Below are positions 1 through 6,578 of a DNA stretch of 12,161 nucleotides, piece after piece. The stretch is taken from contig JAFKKQ010000129.1 in NCBI GenBank assembly GCA_017304505.1, forward strand, positions 1 through 12,161, given 5' to 3'. Position numbers and translations under genes: made by a program. Position 1 is the stretch's first letter. Each line of letters begins with the position of its first letter. Below the pieces are notes generated by a model. That model worked only from the letters and a program-made list of their open reading frames with translations. It searched no databases and was not told where the DNA came from. The stretch comes from Hyphomicrobiales bacterium. Its GTDB lineage: Bacteria; Pseudomonadota; Alphaproteobacteria; Rhizobiales; Xanthobacteraceae.

Positions 1-15
1 GATGTCAGGGGACAA

Positions 16-489
16 ATGCGGATCGAGTATTTTCAGCTCATCGACCGGATCACCGACCTCAATCTCAACGACCTGACGATCCGCGCGGAAGCCAACGTTC
101 CCGCCACCAGCACCATCTTCGAGGGACACTTTCCAGGCCGCCCTCTCATGCCGGGCGTGTTGCTGATCGAAACGATGGCGCAAGCCTCCGGCTGGCTGCT
201 GATCGCACGCACGCACTTCGCCAAGATGCCGTTCCTCGCCGCCGTGAAGGAGGCCAAACTGCGCACCTTCATCACACCCGGGCAGGCGCTCGTCGTATCC
301 GCGAAGATCGTGCACGAAGGCTCAGGTTTTTCTTTGACCGAAGCCAGGATCGAGGCGGAGGGCAAAACCGTCTGCAACGCCGACATTACGTTCCGGATCG
401 TCGATTTCCCGCAAGGCGACTTCTTCGCCAACATGCAGGAGGTTGCCAAGCGTATCGCCCTGCCGATGGAGAGCATTGCTCATGGCTGA
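16..489 (+). CDS. fabZXL: 3-hydroxyacyl-ACP dehydratase, FabZ type, of the lipid A VLCFA cluster
   Basis: Predicted to dehydrate 3-hydroxyacyl chains carried on an acyl carrier protein (by context AcpXL) during elongation of the very-long-chain fatty acid of lipid A; cytoplasmic. The 157-residue hot-dog protein is close to the usual FabZ length of about 150. The family signature HFPGRPLMPGVLLIETMAQ is present, with catalytic His38 and Glu52 spaced 14 apart as in E. coli FabZ. The ATG at 16 follows AGGGGA at 7-12, a usable ribosome binding site with a short spacer. The gene overlaps the next one by 8 bases (ATGGCTGA), which implies translational coupling. The family call is secure; assignment to the XL pathway rests on the downstream gene order. 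The preceding gene, expected to be acpXL, lies outside the window. Confidence 0.93.
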   Translation: MRIEYFQLIDRITDLNLNDLTIRAEANVPATSTIFEGHFPGRPLMPGVLLIETMAQASGWLLIARTHFAKMPFLAAVKEAKLRTFITPGQALVVSAKIVHEGSGFSLTEARIEAEGKTVCNADITFRIVDFPQGDFFANMQEVAKRIALPMESIAHG

Positions 490-1675
490 GGCGGCGCGCG
501 AGGCTTGGATCACCGGCATCGGCATCGTTTCGTGCCTTGGCGAGGGGCCGGACGCGCATTGGCAGGCGCTCGGGTCAGGCCAATTCAACGCCGACACGAC
601 GATATACGCGCCCCACATCATTCACCGCACCCCCCCGCTCGACTTCGACAAGCAGATTCCGAAGAAGGGCGATCAGCGCCAGATGGAAGCGTGGCAGCGG
701 ATCGGGACCTATGCCGCCGGCATGGCTCTCGATTCCGCTGGCTTGAAAGGCAACAAGGAGGTGCTGTCGCACACCGACATGATCGTTGCCGCCGGCGGCG
801 GCGAACGCGACATCGGTGCCGATACCGCCATCCTTTCGGGGCTGCCGGCCGCAGCCGAGCCGGAATCCTTTCTCAATGAACGGCTGATGAGCGATTTGCG
901 GCCGACGCTGTTCCTCGCCCAGCTTTCCAACCTGCTGGCCGGCAACATCTCAATCGTCCACGGTGTGACCGGCTCATCGCGCACATTCATGGGCGAAGAA
1001 TCGGCCGGCGTCGATGCGATCCGTATCGCGCTGTCGCGCATCAACGCCGGGCAGAGCGATATCGCGCTGGTCGGCGGCAGCTACAACGCCGAGCGCCCCG
1101 ACCTGCTGATGCTTTATCAATTCGGCGGCTTCAACCTGAAGGACCGTTTCGCTCCAATTTGGCAACGCGAAGACAATCCGGGTTTCGCGCTCGGCTCGCT
1201 CGGTGCATTCCTGGTGATCGAATCGCGAAGCCATGCCGAGGCGCGCGGCACCAAGCCCATCGCACGCCTGAGTGCCGTGCGGGCGGGCCGCACCGGACGG
1301 AATCCAGGCGACGTGACTGCAAGTCTGACGCACTTGTGGAGCGAGCTGTCGGACCGCTTGCGGCCGAGCGAACTGGCGGTCATTTCGGGCGCTTCGGGCA
1401 CAGAACCTGCGACCGCAGAGGAGCGTGCGTTCCTCTCGCAGCACAAGGATATTGCCGTCCGCGCCACCGGCACCTATCTCGGTCATGGTATGGAGCCGCA
1501 GTTTCCAATGAACGTGGCGCTCGCCGCAATCGCCGTCAGCCGCGGTAATCTCTTTCCGCCAACCGATGACTCAGGTGTCGAGCGGCCGATCGATCATCCA
1601 ATCACGCAAATCGTCGTCACCGGCGTCGGACATTGGCGCGGAGAAGGCATTGCGCTGGTCGAGGCCGCGTCCTGA
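482..1675 (+). CDS. fabF2XL: Ketosynthase-fold protein lacking catalytic residues (FabF2XL, chain-length-factor-like)
   Basis: A 397-residue thiolase-fold protein of the beta-ketoacyl-ACP synthase family. The N-terminus (WITGIGIVSCLGEG) and C-terminus (VVTGVGHWRGEG) match the KAS scaffold. The catalytic set is eroded: aligning from the shared ISI strand puts Val162 where the active-site Cys should be, the first catalytic His (AHGT motif) reads Ala304-Ser305-Gly306-Thr307, the Lys before the second His is gone, and only His335 remains. About 11 extra residues follow the nucleophile position. A condensing activity is therefore unlikely; a structural or chain-length partner of FabF1XL is inferred. 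Start: ATG 482 has GGAGAG at 468-473 and begins at the conserved N-terminal strand; an in-frame ATG at 443 would lie inside fabZXL. In rhizobial clusters the gene in this position is usually annotated simply as beta-ketoacyl-ACP synthase. Confidence 0.88.
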   Translation: MAEAAREAWITGIGIVSCLGEGPDAHWQALGSGQFNADTTIYAPHIIHRTPPLDFDKQIPKKGDQRQMEAWQRIGTYAAGMALDSAGLKGNKEVLSHTDMIVAAGGGERDIGADTAILSGLPAAAEPESFLNERLMSDLRPTLFLAQLSNLLAGNISIVHGVTGSSRTFMGEESAGVDAIRIALSRINAGQSDIALVGGSYNAERPDLLMLYQFGGFNLKDRFAPIWQREDNPGFALGSLGAFLVIESRSHAEARGTKPIARLSAVRAGRTGRNPGDVTASLTHLWSELSDRLRPSELAVISGASGTEPATAEERAFLSQHKDIAVRATGTYLGHGMEPQFPMNVALAAIAVSRGNLFPPTDDSGVERPIDHPITQIVVTGVGHWRGEGIALVEAAS

Positions 1676-1680
1676 AGGAG
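1675..1680 (+). promoter_or_regulatory. Shine-Dalgarno of fabF1XL
   Basis: AAGGAG, six bases before ATG 1687, shares its first base with the stop codon of fabF2XL. It decides the start of fabF1XL in favour of 1687 over an in-frame upstream ATG at 1633 that lies inside fabF2XL. Confidence 0.8.
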
Positions 1681-1686
1681 AGCAAC

Positions 1687-2979
1687 ATGCCGTCAAACCA
1701 AGGACTGGCTCGTGACAGCGCCGGCCGTCCGGTTGTTGTCGTCACCGGCATGGGCGTGGTCACCTCGCTTGGCGTCGGCAAGACCGACAACTGGAGCAAA
1801 CTGACCGCCGGCCAATCGGGGATCAAGAGCATCACGCGGTTTCCGACGGACGGATTGAAAACGCGCTTTGCCGGCACGGTCGATTTCGTCCCCACGGAGC
1901 CGTTGTCAAATCCCGCGCTGTCCGAGCGCTTCGCCGATCTCGCGGCTGAGGAGGCCATCGCGGAGGCCAGCATAGGCACTCGTGGCGATTTTCCGGGGCC
2001 GCTGTTCATCGCCGTTCCTCCGGTTGAGATCGAGTGGACGCAACGCCGCGCGCTCGCCGCGGCATCGGGCGCCAATGCCAATGTCACCTACGGCGACTTG
2101 ATCCGCACCGCGGCCACGGGACAGTTCGCATCGCTGCACGAGCGCTTCATGTTCGGCTCCATTGCCGAGCATCTGGCAGATAAGCTCGGCACCAAAGGCT
2201 CGCCGATTTCGCTCTCGACTGCCTGCGCCTCCGGCGCGACCGCGATCCAGCTTGGCATTGAGGCGATCCGCCGCGGCGAAACCGATGCCGCACTCTGCAT
2301 CGGCGCCGACGGCTCGGTGAACCCGGAATCGCTGATCCGCTTTTCTCTGCTGTCGGCCCTTTCGACCTCCGCCGATCCGCCGGAGCAGGCAGCCAAGCCC
2401 TTTTCCAAGAACCGCGACGGCTTCGTCATGGCCGAAGGTGCAGGCGCACTGGTGCTTGAAAGCCTGGAGTCGGCCAAGGCGCGTCGTGCGAAAATTCTCG
2501 GCATCATGAACGGCGCGGGCGAAATGACCGACGCCTTCCACCGCACCCGCTCGAGCCCCGACGGCAAGCCGATCATCGGCTGCATCCGCAACGCGATTAC
2601 CGATTCCGGGCTCACTCCTGACGATATCGACTACATCAACTCGCATGGCACCGGCACGCCGGAAAACGACAAGATGGAGGCGCTCGGCGTCATGACCGTG
2701 TTCGGCGAGCGGGCGAAATCGATCCCGATCTCGTCCAACAAATCGATGGTCGGGCACACGCTATCGGCCGCCGGTGCGATCGAGGCGGTGTTCTCGCTGT
2801 TGACGCTGGCGCATCAGCGCATTCCGCCGACGATCAACTACCAGGTGCCCGATCCGACGATCCCCCTGGACGTCGTGCCGAACACGGCGCGCGACGCCAA
2901 GGTACGGCACATCATTTCCAACTCGTTCGGCTTCGGCGGACAGAACGTGTCTCTGGTGATGGGGCACGAACCGGCGTGA
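1687..2979 (+). CDS. fabF1XL: Beta-ketoacyl-ACP synthase II type, catalytically complete (FabF1XL)
   Basis: Predicted to condense malonyl-ACP with an acyl chain in elongation of the lipid A very-long-chain fatty acid. The 430-residue protein has the full KAS II catalytic set: Cys180 in STACASGAT, His320 in NSHGTGTPEND, and Lys352 and His357 in SNKSMVGHTLSAAG, plus the C-terminal gate loop SFGFGGQN. The N-terminal strand VVTGMGVVTSLG is standard. It follows fabF2XL after 11 bases and its last four bases (GTGA) overlap the start of adh2XL, so it is part of the same operon. It is slightly longer than E. coli FabF (413), with an approximately 15-residue leader before the first strand. The family and activity are secure; the XL specificity comes from gene order. 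Confidence 0.93.
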   Translation: MPSNQGLARDSAGRPVVVVTGMGVVTSLGVGKTDNWSKLTAGQSGIKSITRFPTDGLKTRFAGTVDFVPTEPLSNPALSERFADLAAEEAIAEASIGTRGDFPGPLFIAVPPVEIEWTQRRALAAASGANANVTYGDLIRTAATGQFASLHERFMFGSIAEHLADKLGTKGSPISLSTACASGATAIQLGIEAIRRGETDAALCIGADGSVNPESLIRFSLLSALSTSADPPEQAAKPFSKNRDGFVMAEGAGALVLESLESAKARRAKILGIMNGAGEMTDAFHRTRSSPDGKPIIGCIRNAITDSGLTPDDIDYINSHGTGTPENDKMEALGVMTVFGERAKSIPISSNKSMVGHTLSAAGAIEAVFSLLTLAHQRIPPTINYQVPDPTIPLDVVPNTARDAKVRHIISNSFGFGGQNVSLVMGHEPA

Positions 2980-4010
2980 CCGCCACCATTCGCGCACTGA
3001 CGCTGCTTGCGGACCGCAAGCTCGAACTGGTCGACGTCCCCTCTCCGCCTCCTCCCGGACCCGGCGAAGTACAGATCGCCGTGAAGGCGGTGGCGCTGAA
3101 CCACATCGACGTCTGGGGCTTCCGCGGCATGGCTTTCGCCAAGCGCAAGATGCCTCTCGTCGTGGGCGCGGAGGCCGCGGGCGAGATCGCGGCCGTCGCC
3201 GACGGCGTCACCGGCTTCAAGCCCGGCGACCCCGTGGTGATGTACGGAGCTTTGACCTGCGGCACCTGCAAGGCCTGCCGCGAGGGCCGCGACAACCTTT
3301 GCGAAAACGTCGCCGGCATCATGGGCTTTCATGTCGATGGCTTCGCCCGCGACCGGCTGAACATGCCGGCGCGCCTGATCATCCCGGTGCCGAAAGGCGT
3401 TTCGCTGCGCGACGCCGCCTGCGCGCCGATCGCCTTCTCGACCGTCGAGCACATGCTGTTCGACAACGCCAAGCTGCAACCGGGCGAGACGATCCTGGTG
3501 CAGGCGGGCGGTTCCGGTATCGGCACCGCTGCGATCAAGATGGCCAAGGCGATCGGCTGCACCGTCATCACCACGGTCGGCGACGATGCCAAGGCAGAGA
3601 AGGCTAAGGCGCTCGGCGCCGACCACGTCATCAATTATCGCAAGGATCGCTTCGAGACGATCACCCGCAAGCTGACCAACAAGAAAGGCGTGGACGTGGT
3701 GTTCGAGCACGTCGGCGGCGAAGGCTTCAACGGCTCGCTGCTGGTGCTCAAACGCGGCGGCCGTCTGGTGACCTGCGGCTCGACCGCGGGGCCCACCGTC
3801 ACCTTCAACCTGATGCAGCTCTTCCAGCAGCAATATAAAATCTTCGGGTCGTTCGGCGCCTCGATGCGCAACATTCGCGACAGCCTTGCCAAGATGGCCG
3901 ACGGGCTTCTGCCGGTGATCGACACCGAGATCGGTCTGTCCGAGTTGGAACGCGGCATCGCGCGGCTCGAGAGCCGGCAGGTGTTCGGCAAGATCGTGGT
4001 TCGGTTTTAG
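2976..4010 (+). CDS. adh2XL: MDR-family zinc-binding oxidoreductase of the VLCFA cluster (Adh2XL), possible enoyl reductase
   Basis: A 344-residue medium-chain dehydrogenase/reductase with an N-terminal GroES-like domain (about 1-130) and an NAD(P)-binding Rossmann domain carrying QAGGSGIG at 176-183. Cys95, Cys98, Cys101 and Cys109 have the spacing of the structural zinc lobe of alcohol dehydrogenases. The catalytic zinc ligands are absent: the usual Cys is Asn42 (NHID), the GHE His is Ala65 (GAE), and the third ligand position is Ile152 (IAFST). A classical alcohol dehydrogenase activity is therefore doubtful. Since the cluster has a dehydratase and ketosynthase but no other reductase, reduction of the enoyl-ACP intermediate is a reasonable inference, as MDR proteins include enoyl-thioester reductases. 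The start is GTG 2976, overlapping the fabF1XL stop by four bases (GTGA). Confidence 0.87.
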   Translation: MTATIRALTLLADRKLELVDVPSPPPPGPGEVQIAVKAVALNHIDVWGFRGMAFAKRKMPLVVGAEAAGEIAAVADGVTGFKPGDPVVMYGALTCGTCKACREGRDNLCENVAGIMGFHVDGFARDRLNMPARLIIPVPKGVSLRDAACAPIAFSTVEHMLFDNAKLQPGETILVQAGGSGIGTAAIKMAKAIGCTVITTVGDDAKAEKAKALGADHVINYRKDRFETITRKLTNKKGVDVVFEHVGGEGFNGSLLVLKRGGRLVTCGSTAGPTVTFNLMQLFQQQYKIFGSFGASMRNIRDSLAKMADGLLPVIDTEIGLSELERGIARLESRQVFGKIVVRF

Positions 4011-4033
4011 ATTCCGGGGCAAGGCAACGCGGG

Positions 4034-4972
4034 ATGACAGGCGTCGGAACACGGCTGGCATTGCGCCTGCGGCGTCTGTTGCGACAGTCGGGCAATGCTG
4101 TGTTCGGGTTCCTTGCCGTGCATACGCTGCGGGCGATCCGCATGTTCCCGCCCAACGCCATGTCGAATTTCGCCGGCGGCGTGATGTGGGTCGTGGGCCC
4201 CTGGCTGCCCGAACATCAGGTCGGCCGCGCCAATATCATTGCCGCATTTCCCGAAAAAACGCCCGCTGAAATCGAACGCATCCTTCGGGGTGCCTGGGAC
4301 AACCTTGGCCGTGTCGGTGCGGAGTTCGCCCACATTGACCGGCTTTGGGATTATCACCCCGAGTGCCACGGCAACGGCCGAATCATGGCATCGGACGAGA
4401 GCGAACGGATCGTCGAGCGGCTGCGAAATGACGGCAAGCCGGCGTTGGTGTTCGCCGCGCATCTGGCCAACTGGGAACTGGCGGCGGTCGGCGCGGCCAG
4501 CTATGGGCTCGATACGACGGTGCTCTACCGCAGGCCCAATCTCAAAGCCGTGTCGAATGCGGTGATCGACATGCGCTCGGGCTGCATGGGGACGCTGGTT
4601 CCGACCACGATGGACGCCCCGGTGAAGCTTGCCGAGGCGCTGCAAGACGGCTCCCATGTCGCCATGCTGGTCGACCAGTATTACGTGCGCGGCGTGCCGG
4701 TGACGTTCTTTGGGCGGCGCACGCGTGCCAATCCATTGATTGCGCGGCTCGCGCGCAATGTCGATTGTCCGATCCACGGCATCCGCGTGGTTCGCCACCC
4801 CAACAACCGCTTTCAACTCAGGCTGACCGAAGCCATCGACGCGCCACGCGATGCCGACGGCAAGATCGACGTCGAGCGCACCATGCAGGTCATCACCGAT
4901 GTGATCGAGGGCTGGGTGCGCGAGCATCCCGAGCAATGGCTCTGGCTGCACCGGCGCTGGCGCGACGAATAA
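4034..4972 (+). CDS. lpxXL: Lysophospholipid acyltransferase, LpxL/HtrB family; VLCFA transfer to lipid A (LpxXL)
   Basis: Predicted to transfer the very-long-chain hydroxy fatty acid from AcpXL to a lipid A precursor at the cytoplasmic face of the inner membrane. The 312-residue protein has the family HxxxxE catalytic motif at His143 to Glu148 (HLANWE). A hydrophobic stretch near the N-terminus (residues about 20-35) probably anchors it to the membrane. It is the last gene of the cluster, 23 bases after adh2XL, and ends only 6 bases from the convergent substrate-binding protein gene. The ATG at 4034 has no strong Shine-Dalgarno; translation may depend on coupling to adh2XL. The family is clear; the XL substrate is inferred from the operon, and an ordinary LpxL-type late acyltransferase is the alternative. 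Confidence 0.9.
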   Translation: MTGVGTRLALRLRRLLRQSGNAVFGFLAVHTLRAIRMFPPNAMSNFAGGVMWVVGPWLPEHQVGRANIIAAFPEKTPAEIERILRGAWDNLGRVGAEFAHIDRLWDYHPECHGNGRIMASDESERIVERLRNDGKPALVFAAHLANWELAAVGAASYGLDTTVLYRRPNLKAVSNAVIDMRSGCMGTLVPTTMDAPVKLAEALQDGSHVAMLVDQYYVRGVPVTFFGRRTRANPLIARLARNVDCPIHGIRVVRHPNNRFQLRLTEAIDAPRDADGKIDVERTMQVITDVIEGWVREHPEQWLWLHRRWRDE

Positions 4973-4978
4973 TCGAAA

Positions 4979-6100
4979 TCACCGGCCGGTCTTGATGCGC
5001 GTCCACAGCCGGTTCATCAGCCGCTGCGTGCGCTGGTCGTGCGCGTTGATGGTGTAAAGGCTCGCCATCGTGGCGGCGTCGGGATAGACGGCGCGATCGT
5101 CGAGCACCCTTTTGTCGATCAGCTTCTGGCTGGCGATGTTGCCGTTGGCATAACCCAGGAAGTTGCTGTTCTTCGCCGCCACCTCCGGCCGCAACAGATA
5201 GTCGATGAAGGCATGGGCCTCGGCGACGTGACCCGCATCCTTGGGGATGGCGAGGTTGTCGAAAAACATCTGCGCGCCGCCTTTGGGAATGACGTAACCG
5301 ACTTCGACGTTGCCTTTGCCTTCGGCAGCGCGCTTCTGCGCCTGCTTGATATCGCCCGACCAACCGACAACAAGGCAAATCTCGCCAGAGGCGAGCGCGT
5401 TCAGATACTCGGACGAATTGAACTTACGAACGTTCGGCCGGATGCTGGCGAGCAAGGCCGCCGCCTTCTCGAGATCGGCGGGCTTGCTCGAATTCGGGTC
5501 GAGCCCAAGATATTTCAACGCCGCCGGCATGATGTCGTCGGCGGAGTCCAGCATGTGGATGCCGCAATCCTTGAATTTGGCAAGCAGTTCCGGCTTGAAC
5601 ACGATATCCCAGGACGCCATCGCGACATCGACCGGCCCCTGCACGCCCAAAACCTCGCGCGCCTTCTTGACGTTGGAGCCAATGCCGGTGGTGCCCCACA
5701 TGTAATTGACGGCGTATTGATTGCCGGGATCGTAGACCTCCTGCCGGTGCGCGATTTCCGGCCAGACATTGCCGAGATGCGGGAGCTTTGACTTGTCGAG
5801 CTTCTGGAACACGCCGGCATTGATCTGCCGCTGCAGAAAGTAACCCGTCGGCACCACCACGTCGTAGCCCGAGCGGCCCGTCAGCAGCTTGGTTTCCAGC
5901 GTGTCGTTGGAGTCGAATGTATCGTATTTGACCTCGATTCCCGCTTCCCTGGTGAAGGCGGCAAGCACGGTCGGCTCGATGTAGTCCGACCAGTTGTAGA
6001 CGTTGACCGTGCGCTCCCAGGCCAAAGCGGGGCTCAGAAAAGACGGGCCAAGCCCTCCCGCCGCAAGCAGCGCCACGGCCACCGCCGCCGCACGGAGCAT
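4979..6100 (-). CDS. Periplasmic polyamine-binding protein of an ABC transporter, PotF-like
   Basis: Predicted periplasmic receptor for putrescine, spermidine or a related polyamine. From ATG 6100 the first 27 residues are a Sec signal peptide ending in PALA. The mature part is collinear with E. coli PotF. Pocket residues conserved by comparison with PotF are Trp37, Ser38, Asp39 and Tyr40 (YNWSDYI), Trp247 and Asp250 (GWSGD) and Asp281 (FFDNLAIP); Thr85 replaces the PotF Ser85 and Asp188/Asp189 replace the Glu185 region. The start is uncertain: GTG 6115 gives a better positively charged signal n-region, and TTG 6151 would overlap the rhodanese gene. No candidate has a strong Shine-Dalgarno. 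No permease or ATPase gene is adjacent, so its transporter partners must be encoded elsewhere. Substrate specificity within the polyamine family cannot be fixed from the sequence. Confidence 0.9.
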   Translation of the reverse strand: MLRAAAVAVALLAAGGLGPSFLSPALAWERTVNVYNWSDYIEPTVLAAFTREAGIEVKYDTFDSNDTLETKLLTGRSGYDVVVPTGYFLQRQINAGVFQKLDKSKLPHLGNVWPEIAHRQEVYDPGNQYAVNYMWGTTGIGSNVKKAREVLGVQGPVDVAMASWDIVFKPELLAKFKDCGIHMLDSADDIMPAALKYLGLDPNSSKPADLEKAAALLASIRPNVRKFNSSEYLNALASGEICLVVGWSGDIKQAQKRAAEGKGNVEVGYVIPKGGAQMFFDNLAIPKDAGHVAEAHAFIDYLLRPEVAAKNSNFLGYANGNIASQKLIDKRVLDDRAVYPDAATMASLYTINAHDQRTQRLMNRLWTRIKTGR

Positions 6101-6117
6101 CAACAATCTCGCCACGA

Positions 6118-6450
6118 TCAGCTTTCGGTCGGAAGGCCCGCTGCCTTCCAAGCCAGGATTCCGCCAGCGAGGTGCGCGTCATAGGGCAAGCCGTGCATCT
6201 GCGCCGCTTGCGAGGCCGTGACCGAACGCCGCCCCGAGCGGCATGCGAACACGACGCGGCGGCCTTGCGGATCGGGGATCTGCGACGGGTCGAAGGTGGA
6301 CAGCGGCACGACGACGGCGCCCGGATAACGCTCCACCGCTGTCTCGTTCAGTTCGCGCACATCCACGAGCAGCATTCTGCCTTCGGCCATCCCCTTTGCC
6401 ACATCCTCAGGCGCCAGATCGTGGACCGGCGGATCTCGTTGTTCGGACAT
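6118..6450 (-). CDS. Single-domain rhodanese-like sulfurtransferase
   Basis: A 110-residue rhodanese homology domain, cytoplasmic because no signal peptide is visible. The active-site loop is CRSGRRS starting at Cys70, the persulfide-forming Cys, and the C-terminal family motif GGILAWKAAGLP is present. LLVDVRE near residue 30 is the usual domain start. The length fits GlpE/PspE-size single-domain members. ATG 6450 is chosen because GGGAGG sits at 6458-6463 with a 7-base spacer; a GTG at 6465 in the same frame lies inside that signal's upstream edge. The stop is 17 bases before the ATG of the PotF-like gene, so the two are probably cotranscribed. The physiological sulfur acceptor is unknown, and nothing nearby points to a sulfur pathway. 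Confidence 0.9.
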   Translation of the reverse strand: MSEQRDPPVHDLAPEDVAKGMAEGRMLLVDVRELNETAVERYPGAVVVPLSTFDPSQIPDPQGRRVVFACRSGRRSVTASQAAQMHGLPYDAHLAGGILAWKAAGLPTES

Positions 6451-6457
6451 CGACAAG

Positions 6458-6463
6458 CCTCCC
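6458..6463 (-). promoter_or_regulatory. Shine-Dalgarno of the rhodanese gene
   Basis: GGGAGG on the minus strand, 7 bases before ATG 6450. It decides this start over the in-frame GTG at 6465. Confidence 0.75.
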
Positions 6464-6503
6464 ACTCCGGCGGACCGATCGCGGCCCAGCCGTTCGGCGC
6501 GAC

Positions 6504-6532
6504 TTTATACAGTCATGCGGGACCATCGTCAC
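6504..6532 (-). promoter_or_regulatory. Candidate sigma-70-type promoter for the rhodanese/PotF-like pair
   Basis: On the minus strand GTGACG (6527-6532; four of six consensus bases) is followed after exactly 17 bases by TATAAA (6504-6509; five of six). It lies in the 112-base gap between kup and the rhodanese gene and about 55 bases before the start codon. The match was read by eye and is untested. Confidence 0.4.
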
Positions 6533-6578
6533 TCGGGTCGCGCCACAGGCAACACAAATCGCAGCGGCAACGCCAGCG

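Noticed and set aside
443..481. Upstream in-frame ATG that would lengthen fabF2XL by 13 residues
   Set aside because: It sits deep inside fabZXL, adds residues with no KAS counterpart, and ATG 482 has its own GGAGAG signal.
2838..4061. A minus-strand open frame of about 400 codons opposite adh2XL and the end of fabF1XL
   Set aside because: Composition is that of an antisense shadow, no motif is seen, and the plus-strand genes explain the region fully.
4981..4990. Perfect palindrome ACCGGCCGGT at the junction of the convergent lpxXL and PotF-like genes
   Set aside because: It has no loop and no T-run on either side and lies inside the coding end of the PotF-like gene, so it is not a convincing terminator; short GC palindromes are common at this base composition.
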